Shown here in pieces: positions 8,349 through 17,274 of a DNA stretch of 64,000 bases. This DNA comes from Phycisphaeraceae bacterium (GTDB lineage Bacteria > Planctomycetota > Phycisphaerae > Phycisphaerales > SM1A02). The position numbers and the translations under genes are program-made. Under the pieces are notes generated by a model, which saw only the letters and a list, made by a program, of their open reading frames with translations, ran no database searches and had not been told where the DNA came from. Position 1 is the first letter of the stretch, and the number at the start of each line of letters is the position of its first letter. The DNA is taken from the NCBI GenBank assembly GCA_015709595.1, contig CP054178.1:2237205-2301204 (forward strand), in the 5' to 3' direction.

Positions 8349-9761
8349 TCACATCCGCCACGTCGTCGGCTTGAGCGCCTGCTCCACCTTCGTTCGCCAC
8401 TCGTCGTAGCCCGCCCGGCCCATCAATCCGAACGTCGCCACCTTGCCGGTCTCGACGGCCGGCTGGTCGTAGGCGTCGATATTCAGCATCAACCCCGCAT
8501 ACGCCGTGGCGACCTCCCACATCTGGATGAACTGGCCCACCGCGTGGGCGGTGATGGCGGGAAAGCGGATCGTGAAGTTGGGCCGCCTGCTCTCGACGAG
8601 CGCGTACTCCGTCGCCCGCTTTTCGGCGTTGAGCAGACCGCCCAGCGAGGCCCCGTGGAGGTATCGCAGGTTTTCGACGGGCAGGTCGCCCGGAATCGTC
8701 ACGTCGTGGTCGAACCGTTCCACTTCCACCAGACAGAACACCTTGTCGTTCGGCCCCTCGCGGTAGAGTTGCACCTGGCTGTGCTGGTCGGTCGTGCCGA
8801 GGGCCTTGATGGGCGTGGCGCCGGCGAACACTTCACGTCCGTGGCGATCGACTCGCTTGCCCAGCGACTCGGCCCACAACTGGCGATACCAGTCGGCCAG
8901 CAGGTACAGGGCGTTCGAGTAGGGCATCATCACGTGATTGCGCTTGCCTCGCGCCGTGAACTCCATCAGCAGGAAGGCGATCATGGCCGCGGGGTTGCGC
9001 GTCAGGTCGGGGTCGCTGCACCGTTTGTCCATGTCCGCCGCCCCGTCGAGCAGACCGTCGATGTCGATGCCGCACATGGCGGCGCTGAACAGACCCACCG
9101 GCGAAAGCACGCTGAATCGCCCGCCCACGCCTTCGGGCACCGGCAGGGTGGCGTAGCCCTCCGCGTCGCAGATTGAGCGCATCGTACCCCTGGCCGGGTC
9201 GGTGACCGCCACGATATGCTCGGCGTAGCCCGTGCCGAGCGCCTGGCGGAGCATCGACCGCGCGATCATGAACTGCGCCGCCGTTTCCGCCGTCTCGCCC
9301 GACTTGGAGATGACGTTGATGACGGTGCGCTCAAAGCGGGGGTCGCTGCGCCGCACTTCCTCCAGCGTCTGACCGACGAAATGCGGATCCACGTTGTCCA
9401 GCACGAAGAGTCGCGGGCCGCCGCGCTGCTCGCGGGGCATCAGGTTGTACGTAACGGGGTTGAGCGCCGCCTGCAGGGCGATGTTGCCCAGCGCGCTGCC
9501 CCCAATGCCCAGCACCACGAGGTTGTCCGTGCGAGGCCGCAGCCGATCGGCGAGGGCGCGCACCGCTTGCAGATGCTCCGAGCGCATGGGGTCGAACGGC
9601 AGTTGGCGCCATCGCTCCCACCCCGTGCCGCGCGTGCGCGAAAGTGACGTCGTCAACTCAGCCGCACGGGGCCTGGTGCGGTCCAGCAACGCCGGTTCGA
9701 GTCCATGCTCGCCCACGCGGAGTGAAAGACAGTTGGCGTAGTCGAGGGAAAGGTTGCTCAT
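8349..9761 (-). CDS. pgi: Glucose-6-phosphate isomerase
   Basis: Cytoplasmic enzyme interconverting glucose 6-phosphate and fructose 6-phosphate in glycolysis and gluconeogenesis. Family motifs are present: 'VVLGIGGSALGNIALQAAL' near residue 85, 'VINVISKSGETAETAAQF' near 150 (the phosphate-binding SKSGxTxE signature), and a downstream 'GTTDQHSQVQLYREG' segment with the conserved His near residue 333. The 470-residue length fits the shorter bacterial PGI form. The ATG at 9761 ('MSNLSLDYANC') is preferred over an upstream in-frame start because the extra 20 residues look like leader sequence. It is followed on the same strand by the FmdB-like gene. Confidence 0.93.
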   Translation of the reverse strand: MSNLSLDYANCLSLRVGEHGLEPALLDRTRPRAAELTTSLSRTRGTGWERWRQLPFDPMRSEHLQAVRALADRLRPRTDNLVVLGIGGSALGNIALQAALNPVTYNLMPREQRGGPRLFVLDNVDPHFVGQTLEEVRRSDPRFERTVINVISKSGETAETAAQFMIARSMLRQALGTGYAEHIVAVTDPARGTMRSICDAEGYATLPVPEGVGGRFSVLSPVGLFSAAMCGIDIDGLLDGAADMDKRCSDPDLTRNPAAMIAFLLMEFTARGKRNHVMMPYSNALYLLADWYRQLWAESLGKRVDRHGREVFAGATPIKALGTTDQHSQVQLYREGPNDKVFCLVEVERFDHDVTIPGDLPVENLRYLHGASLGGLLNAEKRATEYALVESRRPNFTIRFPAITAHAVGQFIQMWEVATAYAGLMLNIDAYDQPAVETGKVATFGLMGRAGYDEWRTKVEQALKPTTWRM

Positions 9762-9859
9762 GCGGTGAGGATACCGCGTCGATGGTCGAGCGGGGGTGGA
9801 GACGACAGCGCGACCGAACAAGCCGGTCGCGCCGTCTCTCCTCAGCCGCCTCGGGGCGA

Positions 9860-10675
9860 TCAGCCGCCCCGGTATTGTTCAAGCACGTACTCCCACAGCC
9901 GCTTCTGCTGCTCGGGCGTGAGCACAGCCCGCACCTCGAGGAACACCCTGGTGCGCTCCAGGGCGGTGGCCTTGCCCTGGAACTCCTTGATCGCCACCTC
10001 CTGCACGATGGCGCGAATCTTCGAGTCCTGCTCCGGGGTCAGCGAAAGCCGCGCGAGGAGCTGTTCGAACGCCTCGGCCCGCAGCCCCACCTGCCGCTCG
10101 ATCGACTGACGGATCATCTGCCCGAACGACTCCAGCCGCCAGCGCGTGAGCAACTGGGCGCGGGGCGCGTCGGGGTTCATGAGTTCACGGCGCATGTCAG
10201 CGAGCTTGGCCTCGGCGTACTCGACGACCAGCCGCTCCACCTCGGCCCGCTGTTCGGAAGTGAGCAGGTCGCGCATCTCATCCAGCATGGTGCCGCGGTC
10301 GATGAACGGTTTGAAGGCCTGCGTCACCTTGCCCAGCAGCGTCACACGCTCGGCGACCGGCTTCTGTTCGATGCCGGTGAGCTCGACGATCAGCCCGTAG
10401 TGCTTCCGCAGCGCCTGGTCGAACGTGAGAAGCCGCTCGTTGAGCGCCTTCTCCAGGGCGTCCTTCTGATCGTCCGTCAGGTCCAGCAGTCGGATGGCGG
10501 CCAGATGGGCCTCTTCCTCCAACTCGATCAGGTCGCCGTCGAACGTGTGCTTCACCAGGGTGGCCCTGGCGGCCTTCGCCTCCACCTCGGGTCCGCCGAG
10601 AAGTTCCTTCTTCGGCGGCTCGGCAGCGGGACAGCCGACCAGGGTGACGGAAACCAATGCGGCGACGAACAGCAT
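9860..10675 (-). CDS. Spy/CpxP-like exported lipoprotein
   Basis: A 271-residue protein with a lipoprotein signal peptide: a short hydrophobic core and lipobox LVGC with Cys15, followed by 'PAAEPPKKELL'. The rest is predominantly helical and highly charged, with three recurrences of an LTxxQ motif ('LDLTDDQKDALEKAL', 'LLTSEQRAEVERLV', 'LSLTPEQDSKIRAI', 'VLTPEQQKRLWEYV') typical of Spy/CpxP/LTXXQ periplasmic proteins. Those bind misfolded proteins or sense envelope stress; the role here is inferred. GGGAG about 12 bases before the ATG supports the start. It stands between pgi and the transsulfuration genes with no obvious functional link. Confidence 0.7.
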   Translation of the reverse strand: MLFVAALVSVTLVGCPAAEPPKKELLGGPEVEAKAARATLVKHTFDGDLIELEEEAHLAAIRLLDLTDDQKDALEKALNERLLTFDQALRKHYGLIVELTGIEQKPVAERVTLLGKVTQAFKPFIDRGTMLDEMRDLLTSEQRAEVERLVVEYAEAKLADMRRELMNPDAPRAQLLTRWRLESFGQMIRQSIERQVGLRAEAFEQLLARLSLTPEQDSKIRAIVQEVAIKEFQGKATALERTRVFLEVRAVLTPEQQKRLWEYVLEQYRGG

Positions 10676-10775
10676 GGAATCGACTCCCGTGGGAATGACT
10701 CAACGAGCGGAACTTTCCGGTATTGCGGCATCCGGGGACTCGGTTGAGGCGTTTCGAGGGTGGGGGCGCATCCCA

Positions 10776-11981
10776 TTACACCTTCGCCAGCGCCTGCTCC
10801 AGATCGTGGATCAGGTCGTCCGCGTCTTCGATACCCGCCGAGATGCGCACCAGCGTATCGCTGATGCCCAGTTCCGCCCGCTTGTCGGGCGGCACGCTGG
10901 CGTGGGTCATGATGGCGGGGTGTTCGATGAGCGACTCCACGCCGCCCAGCGATTCGGCCAGAGCGAAGATGCGCACGTTTTCCAGGAACCGCCGCGACTC
11001 CGGGAGCCCGCCCTTCAGGAAGATGGTGATCATCCCCCCGCCCGCGGGTCGGCCGTCCAGCCGCATCTGCCTCTGGGCCAGCGCGTGCTGCGGATGCGAT
11101 GGAAGCCCGGGGTACACCACGCGTTCGACCTTGGGATGCTTCTCCAGCCACGCGGCCAGCCGATGCGCGTTGGCGCAGTGCTGGCGCATGCGCACCGCGA
11201 GCGTCTTGGCGCCGCGCAGGGCCAGGTACGAATCGAGCGGCGCATGCACCGACCCGATGGCGTTCTGCAGGAAGCGCAATCGCTCCGCCAGGTCGGCGCG
11301 GCCTGTCACCAGCACGCCGCCCAGCACGTCGCTGTGACCGCCGAGGTACTTGGTGGCTGAATGGTGCACGATGTCGAACCCCATCGCGAGCGGTCGCTGG
11401 AGCATGGGCGTGGCGAAGGTGTTGTCGCATACGGTGATAAGCCGGTGCTTGCGCCCGATGGCCGCCACCGCCTCCAGGTCAACCAGTTTCAGCGTTGGAT
11501 TCGTCGGCGTTTCCACCCAGATCATGCGGGTGCGCGGCGTGATGGCGCGCTCGATGCGCGAGGCGTCCGTCATGTCCACGTACGTCACCTTCAGTCCCAT
11601 TGATCGTTCGCGCACGCGCGTCATCAGTCGGTACGACCCGCCGTACAGGTCATCCATGGCGATCACATGGTCGCCCGAGTCAAGGAGCTCCAGTGCGGTG
11701 GCCATGGCGGCCAGCCCTGACGAAAACGCGAACCCGCCGCACGTGCGATCCTGCTGTTCGGTGAGTATGGACCCTTCCAGCGAGGCGATCAGCCGCTCCC
11801 ACGCGAATCGCGTGGGGTTGTGGCTGCGCGTGTACTCGAACCCGAGGTGCTCTCCAGGCGAGGACTGCGCGTAGGTGCTCGACAGCGAGATGGGCGGCAT
11901 GACCGCGCCGGTGGCCGGGTCGGGCCGCTGGCCGCCGTGGATGCAGAGGGAGGAAAGTGCAAGTGTATTGGAGTGGGTCAT
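10776..11981 (-). CDS. PLP-dependent cystathionine gamma-synthase/lyase
   Basis: Cys/Met metabolism PLP enzyme of 401 residues. The PLP-binding lysine is K211 in 'HHSATKYLGGHSDVLGG'. Other family motifs are 'FEYTRSHNPTRFAWERLIAS' near residue 49, 'FAFSSGLAAMATALELLDSG' near 84 and 'WVETPTNPTLKLVD' near 155. Family enzymes are cystathionine gamma-synthases, gamma-lyases or beta-lyases and are hard to separate by motif. The cystathionine beta-synthase gene 68 bases upstream on the same strand argues for a cystathionine gamma-lyase role in reverse transsulfuration (homocysteine to cysteine). The start is the only ATG fitting the family N-terminus. Confidence 0.88.
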   Translation of the reverse strand: MTHSNTLALSSLCIHGGQRPDPATGAVMPPISLSSTYAQSSPGEHLGFEYTRSHNPTRFAWERLIASLEGSILTEQQDRTCGGFAFSSGLAAMATALELLDSGDHVIAMDDLYGGSYRLMTRVRERSMGLKVTYVDMTDASRIERAITPRTRMIWVETPTNPTLKLVDLEAVAAIGRKHRLITVCDNTFATPMLQRPLAMGFDIVHHSATKYLGGHSDVLGGVLVTGRADLAERLRFLQNAIGSVHAPLDSYLALRGAKTLAVRMRQHCANAHRLAAWLEKHPKVERVVYPGLPSHPQHALAQRQMRLDGRPAGGGMITIFLKGGLPESRRFLENVRIFALAESLGGVESLIEHPAIMTHASVPPDKRAELGISDTLVRISAGIEDADDLIHDLEQALAKV

Positions 11982-12049
11982 GTGGAATGTGTTGTGAAGG
12001 TGTGAAGCACGGTGATCGCGCTCCTTCGCGTCCTCCGCGTTTCATCATT

Positions 12050-13468
12050 TCAAGGCAACTGCTTCCGCAGGTAGTTGATCAGGTCCACCTTGGTGATGAT
12101 GCCGTGAAAACCGGATTCATCCGCCACGATCGCCACGCGGTCGGCGCGGAAAATGGGGATCAGGTCGTTGACGCTGGCCGTGGGGCGGATCGTCTCCAGT
12201 CGTCGCGTCATGAAGTCGCTGACGGGTCGCCTGAAGCTGGCCATGTCGTGGGTGACGGCGAGCAGCACGTCGCTCTCATCGATGATGCCGACCACCGCGT
12301 CGTGCTCGTCGAGCACCACCATCTGGCTGATGTCGTACAGGCGCATCTGCTTGAAGGCCTGTCCGACCGGGGTGGCGGGTTTGAGCGTGTAGTCCTGCCG
12401 CTCGGTGTGGCGACGGGCGATCAGGTCGCGCAGGTCGCCGTACGTTCGTCGTTCGATGAAGCCCTGGTCCATCATCCAGAAGTCGTTGAACATCTTGGAC
12501 AGGTACTTCGAGCCGTTGTCGCAGACGAAGGTGACGACGCGCCTGGGCTGCCGCTGTTCGCGGCAGTATCGCAAGGCCGCGCCGACCAGTGTGCCGGTGG
12601 ATGACCCGGCCAGCACCCCCTCCTTGCGCAGAAGTTCGCGAGCCACCAGAAACGCCTCGCGGTCGGGGATGGTGTACGCCTTGTTGACCAGCTGCAGGTC
12701 GAGGATATCGGGTACGAAGTCCTCGCCGATGCCTTCCACCAGCCACGACCCGGCCTCGACGGCGCGGCCTTCGTTGACCAGCGGCGCCAGCACCGAGCCC
12801 TCCGGGTCGGCGAGAACGATGTCGATGGCGGGGTGACGCTCCCGCAGGAATCGTCCGCAGCCGCTCACGGTGCCGCCGCTGCCCACGCCGGCCACGAAGG
12901 CGTCGATCCGGCCCTCCATCTGCTCCCAGATTTCCGGCCCGGTCGTGGTGTAGTGCGCCCTCGGGTTGGCGGCGTTGCCGAACTGGTTGACGTAGAACGC
13001 GCCGGTTTCCCTGGCGATTCGCTGGGCGATGTCCTGGTAGTACTCCGGGTGCCCCTTGTTCACGTCCGACCGCGTCAGCACCACCTTGGCGCCCATGGCC
13101 CGCAGGTGAGAGATCTTCTCGTCGCTCATCTTGTCGGGCATCACCACCGTGACCTGGTACCCCTTCTGTGAAGCGACCAGCGCCAGGGCGATTCCGGTGT
13201 TGCCCGCCGTGGCCTCGACGAGGTGGCCACCCGGCTTGAGCAGGCCGTCCTGCTCCGCCTGCGCGATCATGGACACGGCGATTCGATCCTTGATCGAGTT
13301 GCCGGGGTTCAGCGATTCCAGTTTCAGGAACAGCGTGCAGGGACCGGTGTCGATGTGGCGCACCTGCACCATGGGGGTGCGGCCGATCATGTCCAGCACG
13401 CCCGCGTAAACGGCATTGGGGGGCGGAAAGGTCGGAGCAGCGGGGGGCGTCACGGAAGTCGCGGGCAT
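12050..13468 (-). CDS. cbs: Cystathionine beta-synthase with C-terminal CBS domains
   Basis: Fold-type II PLP enzyme condensing serine with homocysteine (or, in related forms, making cysteine from O-acetylserine). The PLP lysine is K60 in 'LESLNPGNSIKDRIA'; the cofactor-binding loop 'EATAGNTGIALALVA' and Gly-rich 'AGVGSGGTVSGCGR' follow. Residues about 350-470 form two tandem CBS domains ('VVLDEHDAVVGIIDESDVLL', 'VAIVADESGFHGIITKVDLI'), the regulatory module of eukaryotic-type CBS. The 472-residue architecture matches bacterial CBS rather than CysK. AGAGGA upstream supports the ATG. It forms a probable operon with the gamma-enzyme gene that follows. Confidence 0.9.
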   Translation of the reverse strand: MPATSVTPPAAPTFPPPNAVYAGVLDMIGRTPMVQVRHIDTGPCTLFLKLESLNPGNSIKDRIAVSMIAQAEQDGLLKPGGHLVEATAGNTGIALALVASQKGYQVTVVMPDKMSDEKISHLRAMGAKVVLTRSDVNKGHPEYYQDIAQRIARETGAFYVNQFGNAANPRAHYTTTGPEIWEQMEGRIDAFVAGVGSGGTVSGCGRFLRERHPAIDIVLADPEGSVLAPLVNEGRAVEAGSWLVEGIGEDFVPDILDLQLVNKAYTIPDREAFLVARELLRKEGVLAGSSTGTLVGAALRYCREQRQPRRVVTFVCDNGSKYLSKMFNDFWMMDQGFIERRTYGDLRDLIARRHTERQDYTLKPATPVGQAFKQMRLYDISQMVVLDEHDAVVGIIDESDVLLAVTHDMASFRRPVSDFMTRRLETIRPTASVNDLIPIFRADRVAIVADESGFHGIITKVDLINYLRKQLP

Positions 13469-13530
13469 GGTGAGGCGTTCCTCTCGTCAGGGTGAAGCAT
13501 GGTACGGCGAAACAGCGCTTCGGCGCGGCA

Positions 13531-13559
13531 CAAGGCCCGCGAAACCGTCGCGGGCCTTG
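13531..13559 (-). terminator. Intrinsic terminator after prepilin 1
   Basis: Perfect 11-bp stem CAAGGCCCGCG / CGCGGGCCTTG with a 7-base loop, 39 bases downstream of the first prepilin stop. The U-tract on the minus strand is poor. It separates the prepilin cluster from cbs. Confidence 0.7.
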
Positions 13560-13597
13560 GCCAAGGAGCAAGTGTCTCGGGATAGCGCCGGGGTGCG

Positions 13598-14629
13598 TCA
13601 CCCGCTGCCGATGGTGTCGCGGCCCTTGATGCCGTCGCGCGTGAACACGTGGTACGAGTTGATCTCGCCGCGACCGTTGGCGCCTGAGTAGCCGTACGAC
13701 TGGAAGTAGCCGCCCGAGCCGAAGCACGCCGGGTCGTTGGCGTCGAGTTTGTCGCCCCCCTGGGCCACCACGCGGCGGCTGGAGGCCACCGCCTCGCGCA
13801 CGCTCATCATGCGCACGTGGCCGTCGAAGAAGAGCGTGGCAGGCGTGGAATCAGGCCCCATGTTGAAGAACCACGGCACGCCCGCGGTGCCGGGGATCGA
13901 TTCCGAGGGGTTATTCTGGAGCCAGTAGTGCTCCAGCATGTGGGTCTTCAGGTCGGGGAAGGTGGCGCTGGACAGGTTGGGAGACCGGAAGCCCGCCGGC
14001 AGCGCATCGGGCCGCTGGGAGAACCCCTGCGTCGCGCCGCGGTACACGTCGGGACTCACCTGGGCGGCGATCGAGGTGCAGTAGGTGGACTTGTAGAAGT
14101 AGGGGTTGACGCTCGGCCACTCGCCCGGATCTTCCATGAACTGGAAGATGCGGTCCTGGATCGTGTAGTCCTTCGGCGCCCAGAAGATCGGGTCGTAGAT
14201 CTTCTTGTTCACGTACTGGTTGAACGGCTTGGTGTGGAAGGCGCGGAATGACCCCAGAGAACAGTTGCCCGGCCACCACATGGGCGTGATGAACTGACCG
14301 TCGGTGGACTGGTGATGCACGCCGAACTTGTCGTACCCGAAGGGCACGGGCGGCACGCGCGTTCCGGCGTAGTCGCTGCGGATCACGGGCGCCGGCACCA
14401 TCACCGTCAGGTCATCGGGGCAGACTGTCCACTGCCGCCCGTTCCACTCCGAGGCGTAGGTGGCGTGGGCTGCTCCGAAGTTGCGCAGGTTGCTCATCGA
14501 GATCGCCACCTTGGCCGAGTCGCGCGACTTGCCGATGGCCGGCAGCAGCAGCCCCATCAGCAGGGCCACGATCGAAATGACCACCAGCAGCTCGATGAGC
14601 GTGAAGCCACGATTCCTTCCACGTTGCAT
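13598..14629 (-). CDS. Prepilin-like (type II/IV pseudopilin) protein 1
   Basis: A 343-residue protein with a class III prepilin leader: 'MQRGRNRGFTLIELLVVISI', cleavage expected before FTLIE by prepilin peptidase, then a hydrophobic helix and 'LPAIGKSRDSAKVAISMSNL'. The globular part is Trp/Pro/Gly-rich and ends with 'STPATLFFDGHVRMMSVREA' and a Gly/Ser tail 'RDTIGSG'. This N-terminus and the DGH motif are typical of the large planctomycete family of PulG-like/DUF1559-type exported proteins. Function in that family is unknown. It is the most diverged of three tandem paralogues. AAAGGGG before the ATG supports the start; the frame upstream of it is non-homologous. Confidence 0.85.
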   Translation of the reverse strand: MQRGRNRGFTLIELLVVISIVALLMGLLLPAIGKSRDSAKVAISMSNLRNFGAAHATYASEWNGRQWTVCPDDLTVMVPAPVIRSDYAGTRVPPVPFGYDKFGVHHQSTDGQFITPMWWPGNCSLGSFRAFHTKPFNQYVNKKIYDPIFWAPKDYTIQDRIFQFMEDPGEWPSVNPYFYKSTYCTSIAAQVSPDVYRGATQGFSQRPDALPAGFRSPNLSSATFPDLKTHMLEHYWLQNNPSESIPGTAGVPWFFNMGPDSTPATLFFDGHVRMMSVREAVASSRRVVAQGGDKLDANDPACFGSGGYFQSYGYSGANGRGEINSYHVFTRDGIKGRDTIGSG

Positions 14630-14773
14630 GGGTCGTCCCCTTTCTGCGTTGAAACCCCGGAGAGAGAGAAGCGGGTCGGGATTCACGAAAGGTTCCGAGC
14701 GCCCATGTTGTAACGCGCCCGGGGCGGCCGTGGAAGGCCGAACGCCGGAGTTTCCCGCGGTTTTCTTGGCAAT

Positions 14774-14886
14774 GACAAGGCCCGTGGGCAAGCCCACGGG
14801 CCTTGGGTGATCGCGTGGCGATCAGGCGTTGGATGATCGCGGGATCAGCCGCTGCCGATGGTGTCGCGGCCCTTGATGCCGTCGCG
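14774..14886. repeat. 113-bp perfect duplicate, copy A (with 16190-16302)
   Basis: Bases 14774-14886 are identical to 16190-16302. The block covers the terminator, the 3' untranslated stretch and the last 13 codons plus stop of prepilin 2 and prepilin 3. The paired sequences first differ at 14773/16189 and 14887/16303, and high similarity continues into the coding regions. This indicates recent tandem duplication or gene conversion. Confidence 0.95.
14777..14804 (-). terminator. Intrinsic terminator after prepilin 2
   Basis: AAGGCCCGTGGGC-AA-GCCCACGGGCCTT, effectively a 12-bp stem with a CAAG-type loop, 41 bases after the stop codon of prepilin 2. Read leftwards it is followed by GTCATTGCC, so the U-tract is weak here, unlike the identical hairpin after prepilin 3. 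Confidence 0.8.
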
Positions 14887-15867
14887 CGTGAACACGTGGT
14901 ACGAGTTGATCTCGCCACGGGTGTTGGCGCCGGCGTAGCCGAACGACTGGAAGTAGCCGCCCGCGCCGAAGCAGCCGGGATCCTGAGCATCCAGGCGCTC
15001 GCCGCCCTGAGCGATGACGCGGTTGCTGGAGGCGACCGCCTCACGCACGCTCATCATGCGGGTGTGCCCGTCGAAGAAGAGCGTGGCGGGAGTCGAGTCC
15101 GGGCCGAGGTTGAAGAACCACGCCACACCGCCCGTGCCGGGGATCGACTCCGAGGGGTTGTTCTGGAGCCAGTAGTGCTCCAGCATGTGGGTCTTCAGGT
15201 CCGGGTAGGTCGCGCTGGACAGGTTGGGCGACCGGTGACCGGCGGGAAGGATGTCCGCCCGCTGGGCGCCGCCCTGGTTCACGCCGCGGTACACGTCGGG
15301 GCTGACCTGGGCCGCCACCGAGGTGCAGTACGTGGAGAAGAAGAACGAAGCGCCGTTGACCCACTCGCCCGGATCATCCTGCCACTGGTAGATCAGGTCG
15401 TTGGTGGTGTAATCCTTCGGCGCCCAGAAGATCGGGTCGTAGACCTTCTTGTTGATGTACTGGTTGAAGGGCTTGGTGTGGAAGGCGCGGAACGAGCCCA
15501 GCGAGCAGTTGCCCGGCCACCACATGGGGATGATCGCCCAGCCGCTGGTGGTCTGGAAGTGCAGACCGTTCTTGTCGAACCCCAGCGGAACCGGGGGCAC
15601 CGGGGTGCCGGCGTAGGAAGACTTCCACACGGGCGCCGTCACCATGACGGTGAGGTCATCCGGGCAGGTGGTCCACTGACGCCCGTTCCACTCCGAGGCG
15701 TAGGTGGCGTGAGCGGCTCCGAAGTTGCGGAGGTTGCTCAGGGAGATGGTGACCTTGGCCGAGTCACGCGCCTTGCCGATGGCGGGCAGCAGAAGCCCGA
15801 TCAGCAGGGCGATGATCGAGATCACCACCAGCAGTTCGATGAGGGTGAAGCCACGATTCCTTGTCAT
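14845..15867 (-). CDS. Prepilin-like (type II/IV pseudopilin) protein 2
   Basis: Second of three tandem paralogues, 340 residues. Prepilin leader 'MTRNRGFTLIELLVVISIIA' is cleaved before FTLIE; the following segment 'LPAIGKARDSAKVTISLSNL' is identical to copy 3. The central core 'GNCSLGSFRAFHTKPFNQY' is shared by all three copies, and the C-terminus 'FFDGHTRMMSVREAVASSNR' is near identical. Variable positions cluster around residues 75-90 and 165-210. GGAAAGGA before the ATG supports this start. A strong terminator follows. Such proteins are exported through type II-like or pilus-like machinery, none of which is encoded nearby. Confidence 0.88.
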   Translation of the reverse strand: MTRNRGFTLIELLVVISIIALLIGLLLPAIGKARDSAKVTISLSNLRNFGAAHATYASEWNGRQWTTCPDDLTVMVTAPVWKSSYAGTPVPPVPLGFDKNGLHFQTTSGWAIIPMWWPGNCSLGSFRAFHTKPFNQYINKKVYDPIFWAPKDYTTNDLIYQWQDDPGEWVNGASFFFSTYCTSVAAQVSPDVYRGVNQGGAQRADILPAGHRSPNLSSATYPDLKTHMLEHYWLQNNPSESIPGTGGVAWFFNLGPDSTPATLFFDGHTRMMSVREAVASSNRVIAQGGERLDAQDPGCFGAGGYFQSFGYAGANTRGEINSYHVFTRDGIKGRDTIGSG

Positions 15868-16260
15868 GCGATTCCTTTCCGAGCGATGTGGACAAAGAGA
15901 TGACGTGGGCCGCACGCGCGGCCGATGCCACGGGACATGACGCGATCGCTTCATGCTCGCCGTCTGCGGCGGGAGCGCGATCAACCGCTCTGATCCACTC
16001 TGACGAGCGCGGCGGACGGTTCACACCCCGGAGAACCCGCCCGATTCCGGCCGGTCGCCTTCCGCGAGACATGAGCGCGAAAGAACTTCGGCGTCGTCAT
16101 GTTCATATACGCCTTGCCGTGGCGACGGTTGCACAACCCCGCACTTTTTTCGGACGAGCGCCAGTTCGTCGGCGATGTGCGACAAAAAAGACAAGGCCCG
16201 TGGGCAAGCCCACGGGCCTTGGGTGATCGCGTGGCGATCAGGCGTTGGATGATCGCGGGA
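15868..16260 (-). other. Intergenic region between prepilins 2 and 3
   Basis: 393 bases holding the terminator of prepilin 3 (16193-16220) and the upstream region of prepilin 2. Minus-strand A-tracts near 16140-16190 could be promoter-linked, but no convincing -35/-10 pair was found. No gene supported on either strand. Confidence 0.4.
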
Positions 16261-16302
16261 TCAGCCGCTGCCGATGGTGTCGCGGCCCTTGATGCCGTCG
16301 CG
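16190..16302. repeat. 113-bp perfect duplicate, copy B (with 14774-14886)
   Basis: Second copy of the exact 113-bp duplication; see the block at 14774-14886. It begins just inside the T-rich tail of the terminator and ends within the last codons of prepilin 3. Confidence 0.95.
16193..16220 (-). terminator. Intrinsic terminator after prepilin 3
   Basis: Same hairpin as at 14777-14804 (AAGGCCCGTGGGC / GCCCACGGGCCTT), but here followed on the minus strand by GTCTTTTTTGTC, giving a proper U-tract. It starts 41 bases after the prepilin 3 stop. Confidence 0.9.
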
Positions 16303-17274
16303 GGTGAACACGTGGTACGAGTTGATCTCGCCACGGGTGTTGGCGCCGGCGTAGCCGTACGACTGGAAGTAGCCGCCCGAGCCGAAGCAGCCGGGATCGG
16401 ACGCGTCGAGACGCGCACCGCCCTGGGAGACGACGCGGCGGCTGGAGGCGACCGCCTCACGCACGCTCATCATGCGGGTGTGCCCGTCGAAGAAGAGCGT
16501 GGCGGGGGTGGAGTCCGGTCCCATGTTGAAGAACCACGGCACGCCCGCGGTGCCGGGGATCGACTCCGAGGGGTTGTTCTGGAGCCAGTAGTGCTCCAGC
16601 ATGTGGGTCTTCAGGTCCGGGTAGGTCGCGCTGGACAGGTTGGGCGACCGGTGACCGGCGGGCAGCTGATCGGCTCGCTGCGAGCCCTGGGCGTCGCTGC
16701 GGTACACGTCGGGGCTGACCTGGGCCGCCACCGAGGTGCAGTACGACGAGAAGTAGAACGAAGCGCCGTTGACCCACTCGCCCGGATCATCCTGCCACTG
16801 GTAGATCTTGTCGTTGATCGTGTAGTCCTTCGGGCACCAGAAGATCGGGTCGTAGACCTTCTTGTTGATGTACTGGTTGAAGGGCTTGGTGTGGAAGGCG
16901 CGGAACGAGCCCAGCGAGCAGTTGCCCGGCCACCACATGGGGATGATCGCCCAGCCGCTGGTGGTCTGGAAGTGCAGACCGTTCTTGTCGAACCCCAGCG
17001 GAACCGGAGGCACCGGCTGGCCGTAGGCGGATGCCCAGACCGGGGAGTGGATGACCGTCAGGTCGTCGGGGCAGGTGGTCCACTGACGCCCGTTCCACTC
17101 CGAGGCGTAGGTGGCGTGAGCGGCTCCGAAGTTGCGGAGGTTGCTCAGGGAGATGGTGACCTTGGCCGAGTCACGCGCCTTGCCGATGGCGGGCAGCAGA
17201 AGCCCGATCAGCAGGGCGATGATCGAGATCACCACCAGCAGTTCGATGAGGGTGAAGCCACGCTTGCGTTGCAT
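16261..17274 (-). CDS. Prepilin-like (type II/IV pseudopilin) protein 3
   Basis: Third tandem paralogue, 337 residues, starting 'MQRKRGFTLIELLVVISIIA'. The prepilin peptidase site before FTLIE, the hydrophobic helix and the 'KARDSAKVTISLSNLRNFGA' segment match copy 2. The C-terminus 'STPATLFFDGHTRMMSVREA' to 'RDTIGSG' is shared with both others, with 'SSRRVV' as in copy 1. So copies 1 and 3 agree in places where copy 2 differs, which hints at mosaic exchange. AGGAAAGGA precedes the ATG. Cell-surface or periplasmic location is inferred from the prepilin leader; function is unknown. Confidence 0.88.
   Translation of the reverse strand: MQRKRGFTLIELLVVISIIALLIGLLLPAIGKARDSAKVTISLSNLRNFGAAHATYASEWNGRQWTTCPDDLTVIHSPVWASAYGQPVPPVPLGFDKNGLHFQTTSGWAIIPMWWPGNCSLGSFRAFHTKPFNQYINKKVYDPIFWCPKDYTINDKIYQWQDDPGEWVNGASFYFSSYCTSVAAQVSPDVYRSDAQGSQRADQLPAGHRSPNLSSATYPDLKTHMLEHYWLQNNPSESIPGTAGVPWFFNMGPDSTPATLFFDGHTRMMSVREAVASSRRVVSQGGARLDASDPGCFGSGGYFQSYGYAGANTRGEINSYHVFTRDGIKGRDTIGSG

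Noticed and set aside
8220-9176. A 318-codon plus-strand frame
   Set aside because: Antisense to glucose-6-phosphate isomerase.
9685-9705. GGTTCGAGTCC, like a tRNA T-loop
   Set aside because: It is inside pgi and has no flanking acceptor, D or anticodon stem pairing; no tRNA was found in the window.
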